Part shown: positions 26,345 through 36,130 of the stretch, one piece after another
Numbering within the stretch: the first letter of the stretch is position 1
How the letters are laid out: each line of letters starts with the position of its first letter
Notes under the pieces: model-generated
What the model saw: the letters and a program-made list of their open reading frames with translations, nothing else
What the model was told of the DNA's origin: nothing
The model's database searches: none
Position numbers and translations under genes: made by a program
NCBI GenBank assembly: GCA_031423495.1
Contig: JANPFP010000248.1
Span: 1 to 64,000, forward strand
Length of the DNA: 64,000 nucleotides
Origin: JACPYM01 sp031423495
Lineage (GTDB): Bacteria; Acidobacteriota; Blastocatellia; RBC074
Direction: 5' to 3'

Positions 26345-26346
<2 letters not shown>
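26207..26346. repeat. 140-bp inverted repeat between convergent genes
   Basis: The outer arms are GAGGGAGCGCG and its complement, and the inner arms are AGAAGCCGCGAAGC (26239-26252) and its complement (26300-26313). It begins 1 base after the crotonase stop, and its end overlaps the stop codon (TGA) of the regulator. It has no GTAG head and no coding capacity. Confidence 0.85.
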
Positions 26347-27799
<1,453 letters not shown>

Positions 27800-27833
27800 C
27801 GGGGTTTCGGGGAAAATAACGGCAACGGAAAAA

Positions 27834-28319
27834 CTATTTTTTCGCCAGCGTTCTCGTATAAGCCGTGACCTGCCAGATTTGTTCATCGGTCAGCCGTTTT
27901 TGCGCAGGCATGCTTTTGCCTTTGCCGTTTTTGATGGTCAGAAAAATTTCGCCATCAGGATCTTGCGTAACGTCTCCTGCATTTAACGTAGGCGGTTTCG
28001 GCTCGAACAGCCCTTCGCTCGCGCCGGTCGCGCCGTGACAGAATGCGCAGTTTTGATCGTAAAGCGGCTTGCCTTTCGCGCTGGCAGCCGCCAGATCAGT
28101 CAGCGGATTTTTCGTTTCTTTCGTGACTTCCGCAGGCAACGCCACCGGCGTCGCAACTGCTTCGGCTACTTTCGATGCAACAGTTTCAGGTGCTGGCGAC
28201 GAACAAGCCATGCAACCCAACAAGATCAATAACAACGCGAACATCAACACGTGGGCGACGCGCAAACGTTCAAAAAATGCGGACAACGTTTCAAACCATA
28301 GTTCTAACTTCTTACGCAT
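27834..28319 (-). CDS. Class I c-type cytochrome, membrane or lipid anchored
   Basis: A 161-residue protein with a hydrophobic N-terminal segment (about 24-40) that ends in LLGCMAC, so either an uncleaved anchor or a lipoprotein signal. One haem site is seen (NCAFCHG, about 91-97) and a likely distal Met in GKSMPAQKRLT. It ends with the helix QIWQVTAYTRTLAKK typical of cytochrome c6/cL-like proteins. It is an electron carrier at the outer face of the inner membrane, with partner unknown. Confidence 0.9.
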   Translation of the reverse strand: MRKKLELWFETLSAFFERLRVAHVLMFALLLILLGCMACSSPAPETVASKVAEAVATPVALPAEVTKETKNPLTDLAAASAKGKPLYDQNCAFCHGATGASEGLFEPKPPTLNAGDVTQDPDGEIFLTIKNGKGKSMPAQKRLTDEQIWQVTAYTRTLAKK

Positions 28320-28571
28320 GAATTCTTCTGTGATCCTCAGTAGTAAAAATAAATGAAAAGGGGAAATGGAAAAGGTAAGCCAATATGTAGCCCATTTGCG
28401 CGAGGTTGAAAAGGCGTAAAGCTACGCACCCCGGAAGTTTTATCTTTTCAAGGCTTCTAACCTTATGGCAGGATGCGCCGCAGTTGAGACAGTCCTTGTT
28501 TCACCCACTCATCCCTTCACCCCATCACTTTCAAAGACATCCCGCCGAGTTCACCCTGACGAGAAACGTTT

Positions 28572-28964
28572 ATGCAATGCCCTGAGTGCAAAGGCGAAGT
28601 TCCACCGAACAACTTTTACTGTCCGCATTGTCGCGCTGAATTGCCTTATCAGGCGACAGCCGAAATCATCGCGGCTGCGGATAAAGCCGCGAAATCAGAC
28701 CGAAAAGAACGCGCCGCCCGCGCCGCCGCCTTGCGTCGCAAAGGCCCGCGTATGCACAGCCGCAAGCTATTCGAGATCGGCTGGCAAGCCATGCAATGGA
28801 TTTTAGTACTGGGCGTTTTCGGCGGATCGTTTGCGACCTATCAGCGCGTCAATTGGCAAAACACCGCCCAACGCATGCGCGAAGCTACGTCATCTGTCGA
28901 GGCCACCGAGGCACCAGCCAAAGCCTCACGACGCAGCGCCCGCGCCAAAACCAGCAAAAAATAA
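28572..28964 (+). CDS. Zinc-ribbon membrane protein
   Basis: A 130-residue protein with an N-terminal zinc ribbon (CPEC at 3-6 and CPHC at about 17-20), a basic Ala/Arg/Lys-rich linker, one hydrophobic helix (about 74-92) and a basic C-terminal tail. The layout matches the many small zinc-ribbon-plus-helix proteins with unknown role in bacteria. Its last 13 codons overlap the 3' end of the opposite-strand glycosyltransferase gene (28926-28964). Confidence 0.75.
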   Translation: MQCPECKGEVPPNNFYCPHCRAELPYQATAEIIAAADKAAKSDRKERAARAAALRRKGPRMHSRKLFEIGWQAMQWILVLGVFGGSFATYQRVNWQNTAQRMREATSSVEATEAPAKASRRSARAKTSKK

Positions 28965-30728
28965 TTTCAACTTTGCCAAACCAGCCTGCAAGTCTTCGAC
29001 GCCTTTGCGCCGCACCACTCGATAAAGCTGATGGCGCACGTGTTCAAGTTCGTAATTCGTGCGAATGTGTTCCAGCCCGTCGCGTTCGCGGCTTTTTTCG
29101 CGCGCGCCGGTTTGCCAAAGCTCGGCATTGAAATCTACGTAAACCGCCCGCCCCGCCATCATCAAGTCTTCAATCTTCTGATCCAGCTTTTCATCCGGCC
29201 AGCCCGCGCCCGGCGCGATCACTGCCCAATAACGATGCGCGCCTACGCCCGCATAAAAGTGAATCAGCGGCGTACGCGCGCCTACGATAAACGCCGCGTG
29301 CCAGGGCAGGTCTCGAATCGTCGCGTAATAATCGCGCGCCGCCCACGCCGTCCACGATTGGTTATAAAACTCGCGGGCTACGTGGTGATAGCTGCCTTGC
29401 GTGAGAACTACCAAACCGAATAACAACGGCATCACGCGCCAACGATAAAGTCGCAACCATTCCGCCAAAGCCCAGCCGCTCACGGCTGCCAAACCCAACA
29501 AACCCGTCAGTAAGTAACGCGCATTGACCGCAAGGTCGTGATTCATCACGAGCGCAACGTCAGCGAACAATCCGCATAGCGCTATGCCGAGCAACGCAAG
29601 TTCTCCGCGCTTCTTGTCTTCGCGGCTCTGCCGCAGTGATGTGCGGAAAGGCTCTGCCTTTCCGGCGAGACTGCCAGTTGCGTTGGGGCTACGCCCCTCA
29701 TCGTCATTGTGAATCGCGGAGTCTTTCTCTGAATGGACGCTGGGGGCATAGCCCCAAAGAAAGTAAAGCCCTTGCGGAAAGGCAAAGCCTTTCCGCACAT
29801 CACTGTGGCGGAGCCGCAAGAAAGAAAGAGATTGCCAGCTCAACCACACCAACGCAGGTAAACTCACCATCGTCACCACCGCCGAGTTATCGAACGCATA
29901 ACGAAGCAGCCATTCCAGATTTTTCAACGTCACCGGATTCATCTGCCGCTCTTTGGCGCTGAGGCTGTACCAGTTCACCACCGCGTTGACGTAATTCGTC
30001 CCGTCATACAACGCCCAAAAAATCATGCCGCTGAAGGCTGCGAGTAAAGCCAACCCACCAGCCGTCACGCAACGCCACCACACGACGCGATAAGCGCGTC
30101 CGATGAACACAATCGCCGGAAAGTAAAACACCGCAAACTCGCGCAGGTTGGCACTCAAACCTAACAACACGGCGGCGAACAAATACTGATTCACCCGGCC
30201 TGTGCGAGCGCTGCGCGCCAGCCACCACAGCGACCACGCCAGCCACATAAAGCCCGGAATCTCGCTCATCGCGCGTCCGCTGTAGATGATGAAATAAGGC
30301 GAAGCCACCATCAGCAACGTCGCAATCCACGCCGCCAATCGTTGTGCTGTGAGTTCTTTGAACAACGCGTAAAAGCCCGCCACCGCGAATCCGGTTTGCG
30401 CAATCACCGCATAACGCAACACCAGATAAGCCTCAGCCGGAGGCCAGTTCAACCAACGATACGCCGCGCGCCACAGCCAATGGTTGTAGCCCAAAAACAA
30501 CGCGCGCCCCAATCCCAACGCCGTCGGAACTCCCTCGACCGCATGCGCGGTGTAATCGAACCCATCCCAATCTGAGATGAACGGGTCTTGAAACTTCCAC
30601 GCCAGCCACCACGAGAGCAGCGCCAGTGGCAGCCAGTAAGGCCAGTCGGTTGTCAGTTGTCGGTTGTCGGTTGTCGGTTGTCGGTTAGCGATTGGCTGTG
30701 GTTGATCGTCCGAGTTGGATAAAGTCAT
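28926..30728 (-). CDS. GT39/PMT_2-type membrane glycosyltransferase with repeat insertions
   Basis: A 600-residue polytopic membrane protein with about ten or more hydrophobic helices. The first extracytoplasmic loop carries FISDWDGFDY, as expected for the acidic catalytic loop of dolichyl-phosphate-mannose-type transferases (ArnT/PMT_2). Two oddities stand out. Residues about 14-28 are encoded by six heptamer repeats (30646-30687). A 196-bp inverted-repeat element (29622-29817) is read in frame as about 65 charged, low-homology residues in a loop near residue 310-370. The ATG at 30728 has only a weak CGGAA before it. It may be phase-variable or partly damaged. Confidence 0.75.
   Translation of the reverse strand: MTLSNSDDQPQPIANRQPTTDNRQLTTDWPYWLPLALLSWWLAWKFQDPFISDWDGFDYTAHAVEGVPTALGLGRALFLGYNHWLWRAAYRWLNWPPAEAYLVLRYAVIAQTGFAVAGFYALFKELTAQRLAAWIATLLMVASPYFIIYSGRAMSEIPGFMWLAWSLWWLARSARTGRVNQYLFAAVLLGLSANLREFAVFYFPAIVFIGRAYRVVWWRCVTAGGLALLAAFSGMIFWALYDGTNYVNAVVNWYSLSAKERQMNPVTLKNLEWLLRYAFDNSAVVTMVSLPALVWLSWQSLSFLRLRHSDVRKGFAFPQGLYFLWGYAPSVHSEKDSAIHNDDEGRSPNATGSLAGKAEPFRTSLRQSREDKKRGELALLGIALCGLFADVALVMNHDLAVNARYLLTGLLGLAAVSGWALAEWLRLYRWRVMPLLFGLVVLTQGSYHHVAREFYNQSWTAWAARDYYATIRDLPWHAAFIVGARTPLIHFYAGVGAHRYWAVIAPGAGWPDEKLDQKIEDLMMAGRAVYVDFNAELWQTGAREKSRERDGLEHIRTNYELEHVRHQLYRVVRRKGVEDLQAGLAKLKLFFAGFGAGAAS
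29622..29817. repeat. 196-bp MITE-like inverted repeat inside a coding region
   Basis: Near-perfect 43-bp terminal arms start GCGGCTCTGCC and GCGGCTCCGCC when read inward and contain GATGTGCGGAAAGGC. An inner pair, GGGGCTACGCCCC and GGGGGCATAGCCCC, lies within. It carries no gene of its own, keeps the host frame open, and the opposite strand is open too because the arms are symmetrical. Confidence 0.92.
30646..30687. repeat. Heptanucleotide tandem repeat TCGGTTG, 6 copies, in coding region
   Basis: Six head-to-tail units lie within the first 90 bases of the glycosyltransferase gene, two of them with one changed base. On the coding strand the unit is CAACCGA, giving a PTTDNRQ-like peptide. 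Seven is not a multiple of three, so gain or loss of one unit shifts the frame. Confidence 0.95.
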
Positions 30729-30750
30729 TTCCGCATTAACTAGCCACTAA

Positions 30751-31806
30751 TCACTGCCCTTTCGGAGCGTAATAACCTTTGCGATGGCGGACTCGTTGAT
30801 CTTTCGTGCGTTCAGGGTTGTTGAGCTTGATTTCGATTTTGCGGAAGCTGCCGTCAGTGGCTTCGTTCGAAGGTTCATAAGCGAGCAGGTATTGCTGGCG
30901 CAGGTCTTGTTCGAGTTGCGTGAAAGCGGAATCTAGTTCGCGGTTGCTTTTGGGGAAAACGGCGCGTCCGCCCGTCGCGTCACAAAGGCGTTTGAGTACA
31001 CCTTCGTTAATGCCGAAGCCGGGGTCGCCGATGCCGATGGCATAAATCACGACTTCGGCTTTAAGCGCATCGTTGATAGAATCACCGATTTTCATGCGGC
31101 TGGTCGTGTCTTGTCCGTCAGTGATGAGGATGATCGTTTTGCGTCCGGGCTGCCGCGCGAGCAGGTCGCCGCACGTAGCCACAATCGCGTCGTGCATCGA
31201 AGTTCCGCCTTGCCGCGAGTTGGGATTGATGCCGGGCGTCGCGCCGCCGTATACGCCCGAAGGCGGCGGTTCGGTATAGGCGATTTCTTCCAGTCCTTTG
31301 CGAATGCGCGCCGGATTCGAGGTCAGCCCTTGCATGATCGTCGCTTCGCCTTCGAATTTGACGACAGCGGCTGTGTCTTTGTTTTTACGGATGACAGCGT
31401 CTACGAAACGTCCGCCCGCATCTTTGAGCAGCGGAATCGTGTATTGCTCGCTGCCACTTACGTCAACCAAAATAGCCATCGTCAGCGGCAAATCGAGTTC
31501 TTTCTTGAAGGTGAAAATCTGCTGCGGCTTGCCGTCTTCGAGCAGCGTGATGTCTTCCTGCTTGATGTCGTTGATGTAACGGTTCTGTTTATCCTGTACG
31601 GCAAACAGCAAGTTGACGAGTTGCGTACCCAGCTTGATCGTATCTACATCATCGGGCTTCGGGTCTTGCTTTTTGGGGTCTTGTTTGGCGTCGCCTTTCT
31701 TCGGGTCTTGTTTAGCGGGCTGTTGCGCCTCGCTCCCACGCAAACCCGCAACCACCACCAACCAAGTCACCAAAAGAAAACCAGCAACTCTCAACAAAAC
31801 TTTCAT
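30751..31806 (-). CDS. Secreted vWFA-domain protein (acidobacterial VWFA-related type)
   Basis: A 351-residue exported protein. It has a signal peptide (about 1-28), a Lys/Asp/Gln-rich low-complexity stretch (QDPKK repeats, about 30-52), a short beta domain with DITLLEDGKPQ, then a von Willebrand A domain (about 108-310) with MIDAS motif DVSGS and the Thr/Asp partners further on. It ends with RKIEIKLNNPERTKDQRVRHR-like text, in shorter form KGYYAPKG. This is the VWFA-related family expanded in Acidobacteriota. It lies 52 bp after a paralogue at 31859. The function is not established. Confidence 0.9.
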   Translation of the reverse strand: MKVLLRVAGFLLVTWLVVVAGLRGSEAQQPAKQDPKKGDAKQDPKKQDPKPDDVDTIKLGTQLVNLLFAVQDKQNRYINDIKQEDITLLEDGKPQQIFTFKKELDLPLTMAILVDVSGSEQYTIPLLKDAGGRFVDAVIRKNKDTAAVVKFEGEATIMQGLTSNPARIRKGLEEIAYTEPPPSGVYGGATPGINPNSRQGGTSMHDAIVATCGDLLARQPGRKTIILITDGQDTTSRMKIGDSINDALKAEVVIYAIGIGDPGFGINEGVLKRLCDATGGRAVFPKSNRELDSAFTQLEQDLRQQYLLAYEPSNEATDGSFRKIEIKLNNPERTKDQRVRHRKGYYAPKGQ

Positions 31807-31824
31807 AATTGAACAACCTCTCTA

Positions 31825-31857
<33 letters not shown>

Positions 31858-31858
31858 A

Positions 31859-32911
31859 TTATTGCTTCACACTGGCTTCGCTTGCGACCTGCCGTGGCGG
31901 AATCGCGTTGTAGCCTTTCTTAGTACGCAGCAACAAATCTTTCTTGCCGGGCAATCTGACTTCGATCTTGCGGAACTTGCCGTCGAAGTTGTCATTGGTC
32001 GGGTCGTAACTCAATTGATATTGGCTGCGTAATTCAAGCGCAATGGCCGAGAAGCTGCGTTCGAGTTCGATAACCTGGCTGGTGAAAAAAGCGCGTCCGC
32101 CGGTGTCTTCAGCCAGTTGCTTCAGCACCTTGTCTTCTTTGCCGTCCACGGTGCCGCGTTCGACGCCGAAAAATCCGCCGGACTTGGTGCTGATGACAAA
32201 GACCACTGTTTCAGAACGTTGCGCCAGATCAATCGCGTCTTGCAGGTTGCGTTCGCTGACCGTGTCTTCGCCGTCGGTGAGAATGACCATCGCGCGGCGA
32301 CGGCCTTGAATGGCGAACATCTTTTCTTCGCACACACTGAAAATCGCGTCATACATTCGCGTCGCGCCTTGCGCTTTGACCTTATCAATTGATTTGGTCA
32401 GCAAGTCGAGCCGGTTGGTGAAATCCTGATGCAGTTCAACATCTGAATCGAAGGTCGCAAACAGCGCGCGGTCTTTGCGCGAAGTCAGCATCGTTTGCAA
32501 AAACGACACCGCCGCATCTTTCTCGAACTTGAGTTTGGGCTTAACGCTGTTTGACGTATCCATCAGGATGGCAATGTCGAGTGGCAAATCGCTCAACGCC
32601 TGAAACGATTCGATGTTTTGCTTGGCCTTGTCTTCCAGGACTTCGAAATCTTCCGCCTTCAGATCGGTAACGAAACGGCGCGTCTTTTCGTTGGTGACCG
32701 TGATCGGAATACGCACGTTGATCGTGCGAAACTGGCCGATCTGACCTTGATCCTGCTCGCCGCCTTTGTCGCCGGGCTTAACCGGTTGCGCCTTGGGCAG
32801 GTCGTTCGGTTTAGCTTGCCCTTGACTCGGTTGTGCGAAACCAGACCCGGCCAACAGCGCCAATGCTGTAAGACACACACAAAAACTCAGCCAGAAATGC
32901 CGCTTGTGCAT
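31859..32911 (-). CDS. Secreted vWFA-domain protein (acidobacterial VWFA-related type)
   Basis: A 350-residue paralogue of the neighbouring vWFA protein. It has a signal peptide (about 1-26), a Gln/Lys/Gly-rich linker, a beta domain with RRFVTDLKAEDFEVLEDK, and a vWFA domain with MIDAS variant DTSNS (Asn in place of Gly). VILTDGEDTVSERN marks the later strand, and RKIEVRLPGKKDLLLRTKKG marks the family C-terminal segment. It has its own promoter upstream. The two genes are probably cotranscribed. Confidence 0.9.
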   Translation of the reverse strand: MHKRHFWLSFCVCLTALALLAGSGFAQPSQGQAKPNDLPKAQPVKPGDKGGEQDQGQIGQFRTINVRIPITVTNEKTRRFVTDLKAEDFEVLEDKAKQNIESFQALSDLPLDIAILMDTSNSVKPKLKFEKDAAVSFLQTMLTSRKDRALFATFDSDVELHQDFTNRLDLLTKSIDKVKAQGATRMYDAIFSVCEEKMFAIQGRRRAMVILTDGEDTVSERNLQDAIDLAQRSETVVFVISTKSGGFFGVERGTVDGKEDKVLKQLAEDTGGRAFFTSQVIELERSFSAIALELRSQYQLSYDPTNDNFDGKFRKIEVRLPGKKDLLLRTKKGYNAIPPRQVASEASVKQ

Positions 32912-32965
32912 ACCGCGAAACTCCTTGAAATCAATAATAAAAACGGATGTGAAACGAGAGAACGG

Positions 32966-32994
32966 ATTATAGGGGCGAGGTTTGTGCGCGTAAA
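32966..32994 (-). promoter_or_regulatory. Candidate sigma-70-type promoter for the vWFA gene pair
   Basis: The minus strand has a perfect TATAAT with a TTTACG element 17 bp upstream, about 55 bp before the vWFA start and just past the pilin terminator. This is a motif match only. Confidence 0.45.
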
Positions 32995-33019
32995 GCTAAG
33001 GAAATTTTACGACGGCTGC

Positions 33020-33066
33020 AAAAACAAAAGCCGAAGCGCAAACAATCCTTTGCGCTTCGGCTTTTG
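33020..33066 (-). terminator. Rho-independent terminator of the pilin gene
   Basis: A perfect 18-bp stem (arms CAAAAGCCGAAGCGCAAA and its complement) with a 6-base loop. The minus-strand 3' side continues TTTTGTTTTTGC. It lies 34 bp after the pilin stop. Confidence 0.9.
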
Positions 33067-33099
33067 CATGAAATGAATTGAGCCTTCCTACGAGTTGGC

Positions 33100-33612
33100 T
33101 TACGGCTTGGGTGGTGCAGCAGGGACTCCTTCTCCTGTTTGCCCAGTTTGGGAATCAGAAAGCACAACGCCTTCTCCGTGCGCCAAAGGAGCTACGGTTT
33201 TAGAGTTGTTCGCACGAATCGTACCGTCTTCAATAACGTTGAAATCACGAAAAGCCGATCCCGGCCCTTCGCGCGTGGCTTGAATACAGTACTTATCGCT
33301 TTCAGATACGGTAGACGTGTACTTGTATTGGTTGACCGCGTTGCCGCTAGAAAAGTTAGCACCTAACAAATTGGCATCAGATAAGTCTTTTATTGTGCCA
33401 AACTTGCCTTTCATCGCGTTGTATTGTGCTTGCGCATTATGAATTGTGCGCAGCGATTGGATGGCAGCGTTCTCGCGTCCGAGCTTGAGATTTCCTTGTA
33501 ACGTCGGCAAAGCGACGGCGGCAAGAATGCCGATGATGGCGACGACGATCAGCAATTCGATCAGCGAAAAGCCCGCTTGTCGGCGCTGGCGATTAGATTG
33601 ATTGGGTTTCAT
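33100..33612 (-). CDS. Type IV pilin-like protein
   Basis: A 170-residue prepilin. A short basic leader ends in the processing site QAGFSLIELLIVVAIIGIL, in which cleavage after Gly leaves Phe1 and Glu5. It then has the standard hydrophobic N-terminal helix, an alpha-spine, and a globular part with a single Cys pair candidate. The C-terminus is Pro/Gly-rich. The ATG at 33612 has AAGGAG upstream, and the open frame further upstream is not part of the gene. It is a monocistronic unit with its own promoter and terminator. The assembly genes are not in the window. Confidence 0.93.
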   Translation of the reverse strand: MKPNQSNRQRRQAGFSLIELLIVVAIIGILAAVALPTLQGNLKLGRENAAIQSLRTIHNAQAQYNAMKGKFGTIKDLSDANLLGANFSSGNAVNQYKYTSTVSESDKYCIQATREGPGSAFRDFNVIEDGTIRANNSKTVAPLAHGEGVVLSDSQTGQTGEGVPAAPPKP

Positions 33613-33725
33613 AAAATGCTCCTTACCAGTTTTCACAAAGTCTTCAGTGCGTATCGGGGATGAGGTACGCGGCGCGCGGACGATCACGCCCGCTTGTCAC
33701 GTTCGGTCTGCGTTACGGTTCCCGA

Positions 33726-33754
33726 ATAATAAAGGCAGCGGGGCGGACTGCCAA
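33726..33754 (-). promoter_or_regulatory. Strong candidate sigma-70-type promoter for the pilin gene
   Basis: The minus strand reads TTGGCA, 17 bp, TATTAT, about 115 bp before the pilin start. A sigma-54 -24/-12 signature, common before pilin genes, was looked for and not found here. Confidence 0.6.
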
Positions 33755-33770
33755 GCGTTATGAACCAATG

Positions 33771-34505
33771 CTATGAATTGGCATAAGCCCGTCGCTTCGT
33801 GCGCGGAGCCGCCACCATCACTTCGCGGGCATAAGGGTTGCCGTAACTGCGCAGCGCACGCCACAAAATAAACAGCGAGCCGCCGATCCACAGCAGCGTC
33901 CAGAACAGCGCGGGCACATAAGTCATTTCGGCCATATTCGCCGCATCGCTTTGCACGTTCGTCGTCGCCGACAGAAAAAACAACGTCCGCAAATCAATCA
34001 GCGCATTCAGGCTGCATTGAATCGCCAGAAACATCGCAAAGTAATGCGCCCAGCTTTCCTTGAGAGCCAGCGCGACGAAAACCAATACGATGGGAATGCC
34101 CAAGCCTGCGCCTACGCTTAACGTACCTTTCGCATAAAACATCGTTAGCGCCAGAATCGCCGCCGCCGTCAAACTCAACGCGGCTTTGGCATTGCGTCCG
34201 TCACGGCACAGCACCAGCAACGAAGCTCCATAAATCGCACTGGTCAAATAACCCGCGCTCGCAATCAACAGCGGAATGCCGCCCATCGAATAAGTCTCGC
34301 CGCTCGCGTCCCAGTTGATGTTCAAGCCTTTCACCGAACCGCCCGTCAACACGGCTGCCAGCGCGTGTCCGCCCTCGTGAATGAAGGTGACGAACAGTCG
34401 GAACGGATAGGTCAACATACTGGCTCCGGGAATGAACGACAGCATCACCGTGAACAGCGATACCAGCGCCAATACCTGAAGTCCGTGCATTTTTTGTTTA
34501 GCCAT
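33771..34505 (-). CDS. M50B-like membrane metallopeptidase family protein
   Basis: A 244-residue polytopic membrane protein. The HEGGH zinc motif (FIHEGGHALAAVLTG, about 42-56) sits after the first hydrophobic helix, as in the peptidase M50B-like family PF13398. Six or so further helices follow and the tail is basic. Whether it is a true intramembrane protease is unknown. It follows the zinc-ribbon gene by 29 bp and the PNPOx-like gene, all on the same strand, so the three may be one operon. Confidence 0.82.
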   Translation of the reverse strand: MAKQKMHGLQVLALVSLFTVMLSFIPGASMLTYPFRLFVTFIHEGGHALAAVLTGGSVKGLNINWDASGETYSMGGIPLLIASAGYLTSAIYGASLLVLCRDGRNAKAALSLTAAAILALTMFYAKGTLSVGAGLGIPIVLVFVALALKESWAHYFAMFLAIQCSLNALIDLRTLFFLSATTNVQSDAANMAEMTYVPALFWTLLWIGGSLFILWRALRSYGNPYAREVMVAAPRTKRRAYANS

Positions 34506-34534
34506 AATTCAATTGCTATTGAACGAACCAACCC

Positions 34535-34885
34535 TCATTCGCTCTTTTTCAAGATTATCCGCGAATGAAGTTTCTGAATAAATTTATCCCGCACTTTGTG
34601 CGTCTTGGTGTTGACGATGCGGCTATTTCTGATTGCGTGAGACAAGCTGCGTGCTAGTTCATGTTGCGCTTTGGCCCACGCTTTAATATCCGTTTGCTTG
34701 GGTGCCTCGAAATCAAATCCGACCTCAGGCATACGCTCGTCGCATTGAGGGCAATGCACTACTCTGCCAAGCTCATCAATCTTTAGCTGGTGGCGAGGTA
34801 TTTCTGCCAAATGCGTCTTCTTAAAAACTTTACGGCAATGAAAACAAGCGTAATGCTGTTTATAAAGCCGACATTCGTAATCCAT
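34535..34885 (-). CDS. Small protein with two CxxC zinc-binding pairs
   Basis: A 116-residue protein with CFHC at about 14-17 and CPQC at about 45-48, a four-Cys zinc site of ribbon type. The C-terminal half is helical and basic (KTHKVRDKFIQKLHSRI). It starts 4 bp after the PNPOx-like gene. I do not recognise the family. A nucleic-acid or protein adaptor role is possible. Confidence 0.65.
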   Translation of the reverse strand: MDYECRLYKQHYACFHCRKVFKKTHLAEIPRHQLKIDELGRVVHCPQCDERMPEVGFDFEAPKQTDIKAWAKAQHELARSLSHAIRNSRIVNTKTHKVRDKFIQKLHSRIILKKSE

Positions 34886-34889
34886 AAAC

Positions 34890-35375
34890 TCACCCGCTCA
34901 CCGCTTCATACTCTTTGCGGCTCACCCAATACATATCGCCGAAGCCGCCGATATAACGAATGCGTTCGACTTTGAGTTTGAACATTTTGAAATCGCCCAT
35001 CTGAAACAGCCGCGCCGATTGCGGAAAGCGTTCGAGGTAACGTTCGCCAGCCGTGACGCTTTCGCTGCCCGCCAGTGCCTCAGCCAAACAAATCAACGTA
35101 GCCCGCGCCGCCGTTTGCGGATTCTCGCGCGTACCGGCTTCGTCGTGTACGAACAAACTCACGCGCGGGTCGTTCAACAGGTTTTGCGTATGTTCAGCCA
35201 GCGTACTTAACAACACGAGCGGTTCGCCATCCGCCGACAGCGCGAACGGCATCAGCGAACCGTAAGGCCAGCCGTCCAGCTTATCCGACAACGTAGACAA
35301 CACGCCGTTCCGTTCGTTTTGTAACAACCGCAAGACGGGTTGGGCGCGTTCGGCCTGTTGTGCGGGTTGTTCCAT
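34890..35375 (-). CDS. Pyridoxamine 5'-phosphate oxidase-fold protein (HugZ-like)
   Basis: A 161-residue split-barrel flavoprotein-fold protein. It has NGVLSTLSDKLDGWPYGSLM, then DGEPLVLLSTLAEHTQNLL and DPRVSLFVHD, which together are the usual FMN-binding pattern of the PNPOx/HugZ group. ARATLICLAEAL and the late FKLKVERIRYIGGFGDM match the haem-utilisation-like subgroup. It could bind FMN, F420 or haem, and sequence alone does not decide. It probably heads the operon with the zinc-ribbon and M50B genes. Confidence 0.85.
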   Translation of the reverse strand: MEQPAQQAERAQPVLRLLQNERNGVLSTLSDKLDGWPYGSLMPFALSADGEPLVLLSTLAEHTQNLLNDPRVSLFVHDEAGTRENPQTAARATLICLAEALAGSESVTAGERYLERFPQSARLFQMGDFKMFKLKVERIRYIGGFGDMYWVSRKEYEAVSG

Positions 35376-35458
35376 AGGGTTCGTTTCGCTTTTGGGGGAA
35401 GGTTTCCGTTACGATGCGCAAGCATTCAAAATCAACGAATGGAGCATACTGCCAAACA

Positions 35459-35890
35459 ATGAACGAGAGCAAAGAACGCATACACGAACACTTAAAAACG
35501 CATTCGACCGGCATCGCCTTTCTCAAACACATGGGCATCGAACTGCTCGAACTCCGCGATGGTTGGGCGCGGATGCGGATGAATTACCAGCCCGAATTGA
35601 TGCAGCCGCACGCGATGCACGGCGGAGCGATTTATAGTTTGGCTGATTCGGCAGCGGCGCACGCGCTGATGAGCCTGACGCTGCCCGATCATTTCGTCAC
35701 GACCGTCGAACAGCGCATCAATTTTTTTAAAGCCGTACAGCAACAAGACCTTTACGCCGAAGCCCACGTCGTTCACGCGGGCAAGACGCTGGCTTATAGC
35801 GAAGTCACGATCACTTTGGAAGACGGTACGCTGGTGGCGAAAAGCACTGCGACGTTGATGAAACTGGATGCCGCGCGGATGAAGCAGTGA
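35459..35890 (+). CDS. PaaI-type acyl-CoA thioesterase
   Basis: A 143-residue single hotdog-fold thioesterase. Diagnostic segments are MHGGAIYSLADSAAAHAL (catalytic Asp/Gly region) and TVEQRINFFKAV, followed by AEAHVVHAGKTLAYSEVTI. It hydrolyses acyl- or arylacyl-CoA, with substrate not predictable. The start at 35459 is preferred because the family N-terminus begins just there and GGAG lies upstream. The frame is open back to 35414. It is divergent from the PNPOx-like gene. Confidence 0.88.
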   Translation: MNESKERIHEHLKTHSTGIAFLKHMGIELLELRDGWARMRMNYQPELMQPHAMHGGAIYSLADSAAAHALMSLTLPDHFVTTVEQRINFFKAVQQQDLYAEAHVVHAGKTLAYSEVTITLEDGTLVAKSTATLMKLDAARMKQ

Positions 35891-36130
35891 AACCTTCAAT
35901 ACACGATATGCCGCGCGTTGATATTCGATATGGGGTAAAGCTGATCACCCACTAAAAGCTGCAACGTTAAATCCTTAGAAAATTTTGCTAGACAGGCAAC
36001 CCAGTTTGGCGGCATAGCTGTTGCTGTGCTGGAATCGGCACCCCAATTTTTAATAGCTCACGAGCTAAGCGGCTTTTAGATATTTGGCGGGACGGACTGC
36101 CGCGTCTCCCAAATTTGCGCGGAGGAAAAT

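Noticed and set aside
29582..29962. Short proteins starting MMCGKALPFR on both strands within the glycosyltransferase gene
   Set aside because: They are the two faces of the symmetrical 196-bp element and not genes.
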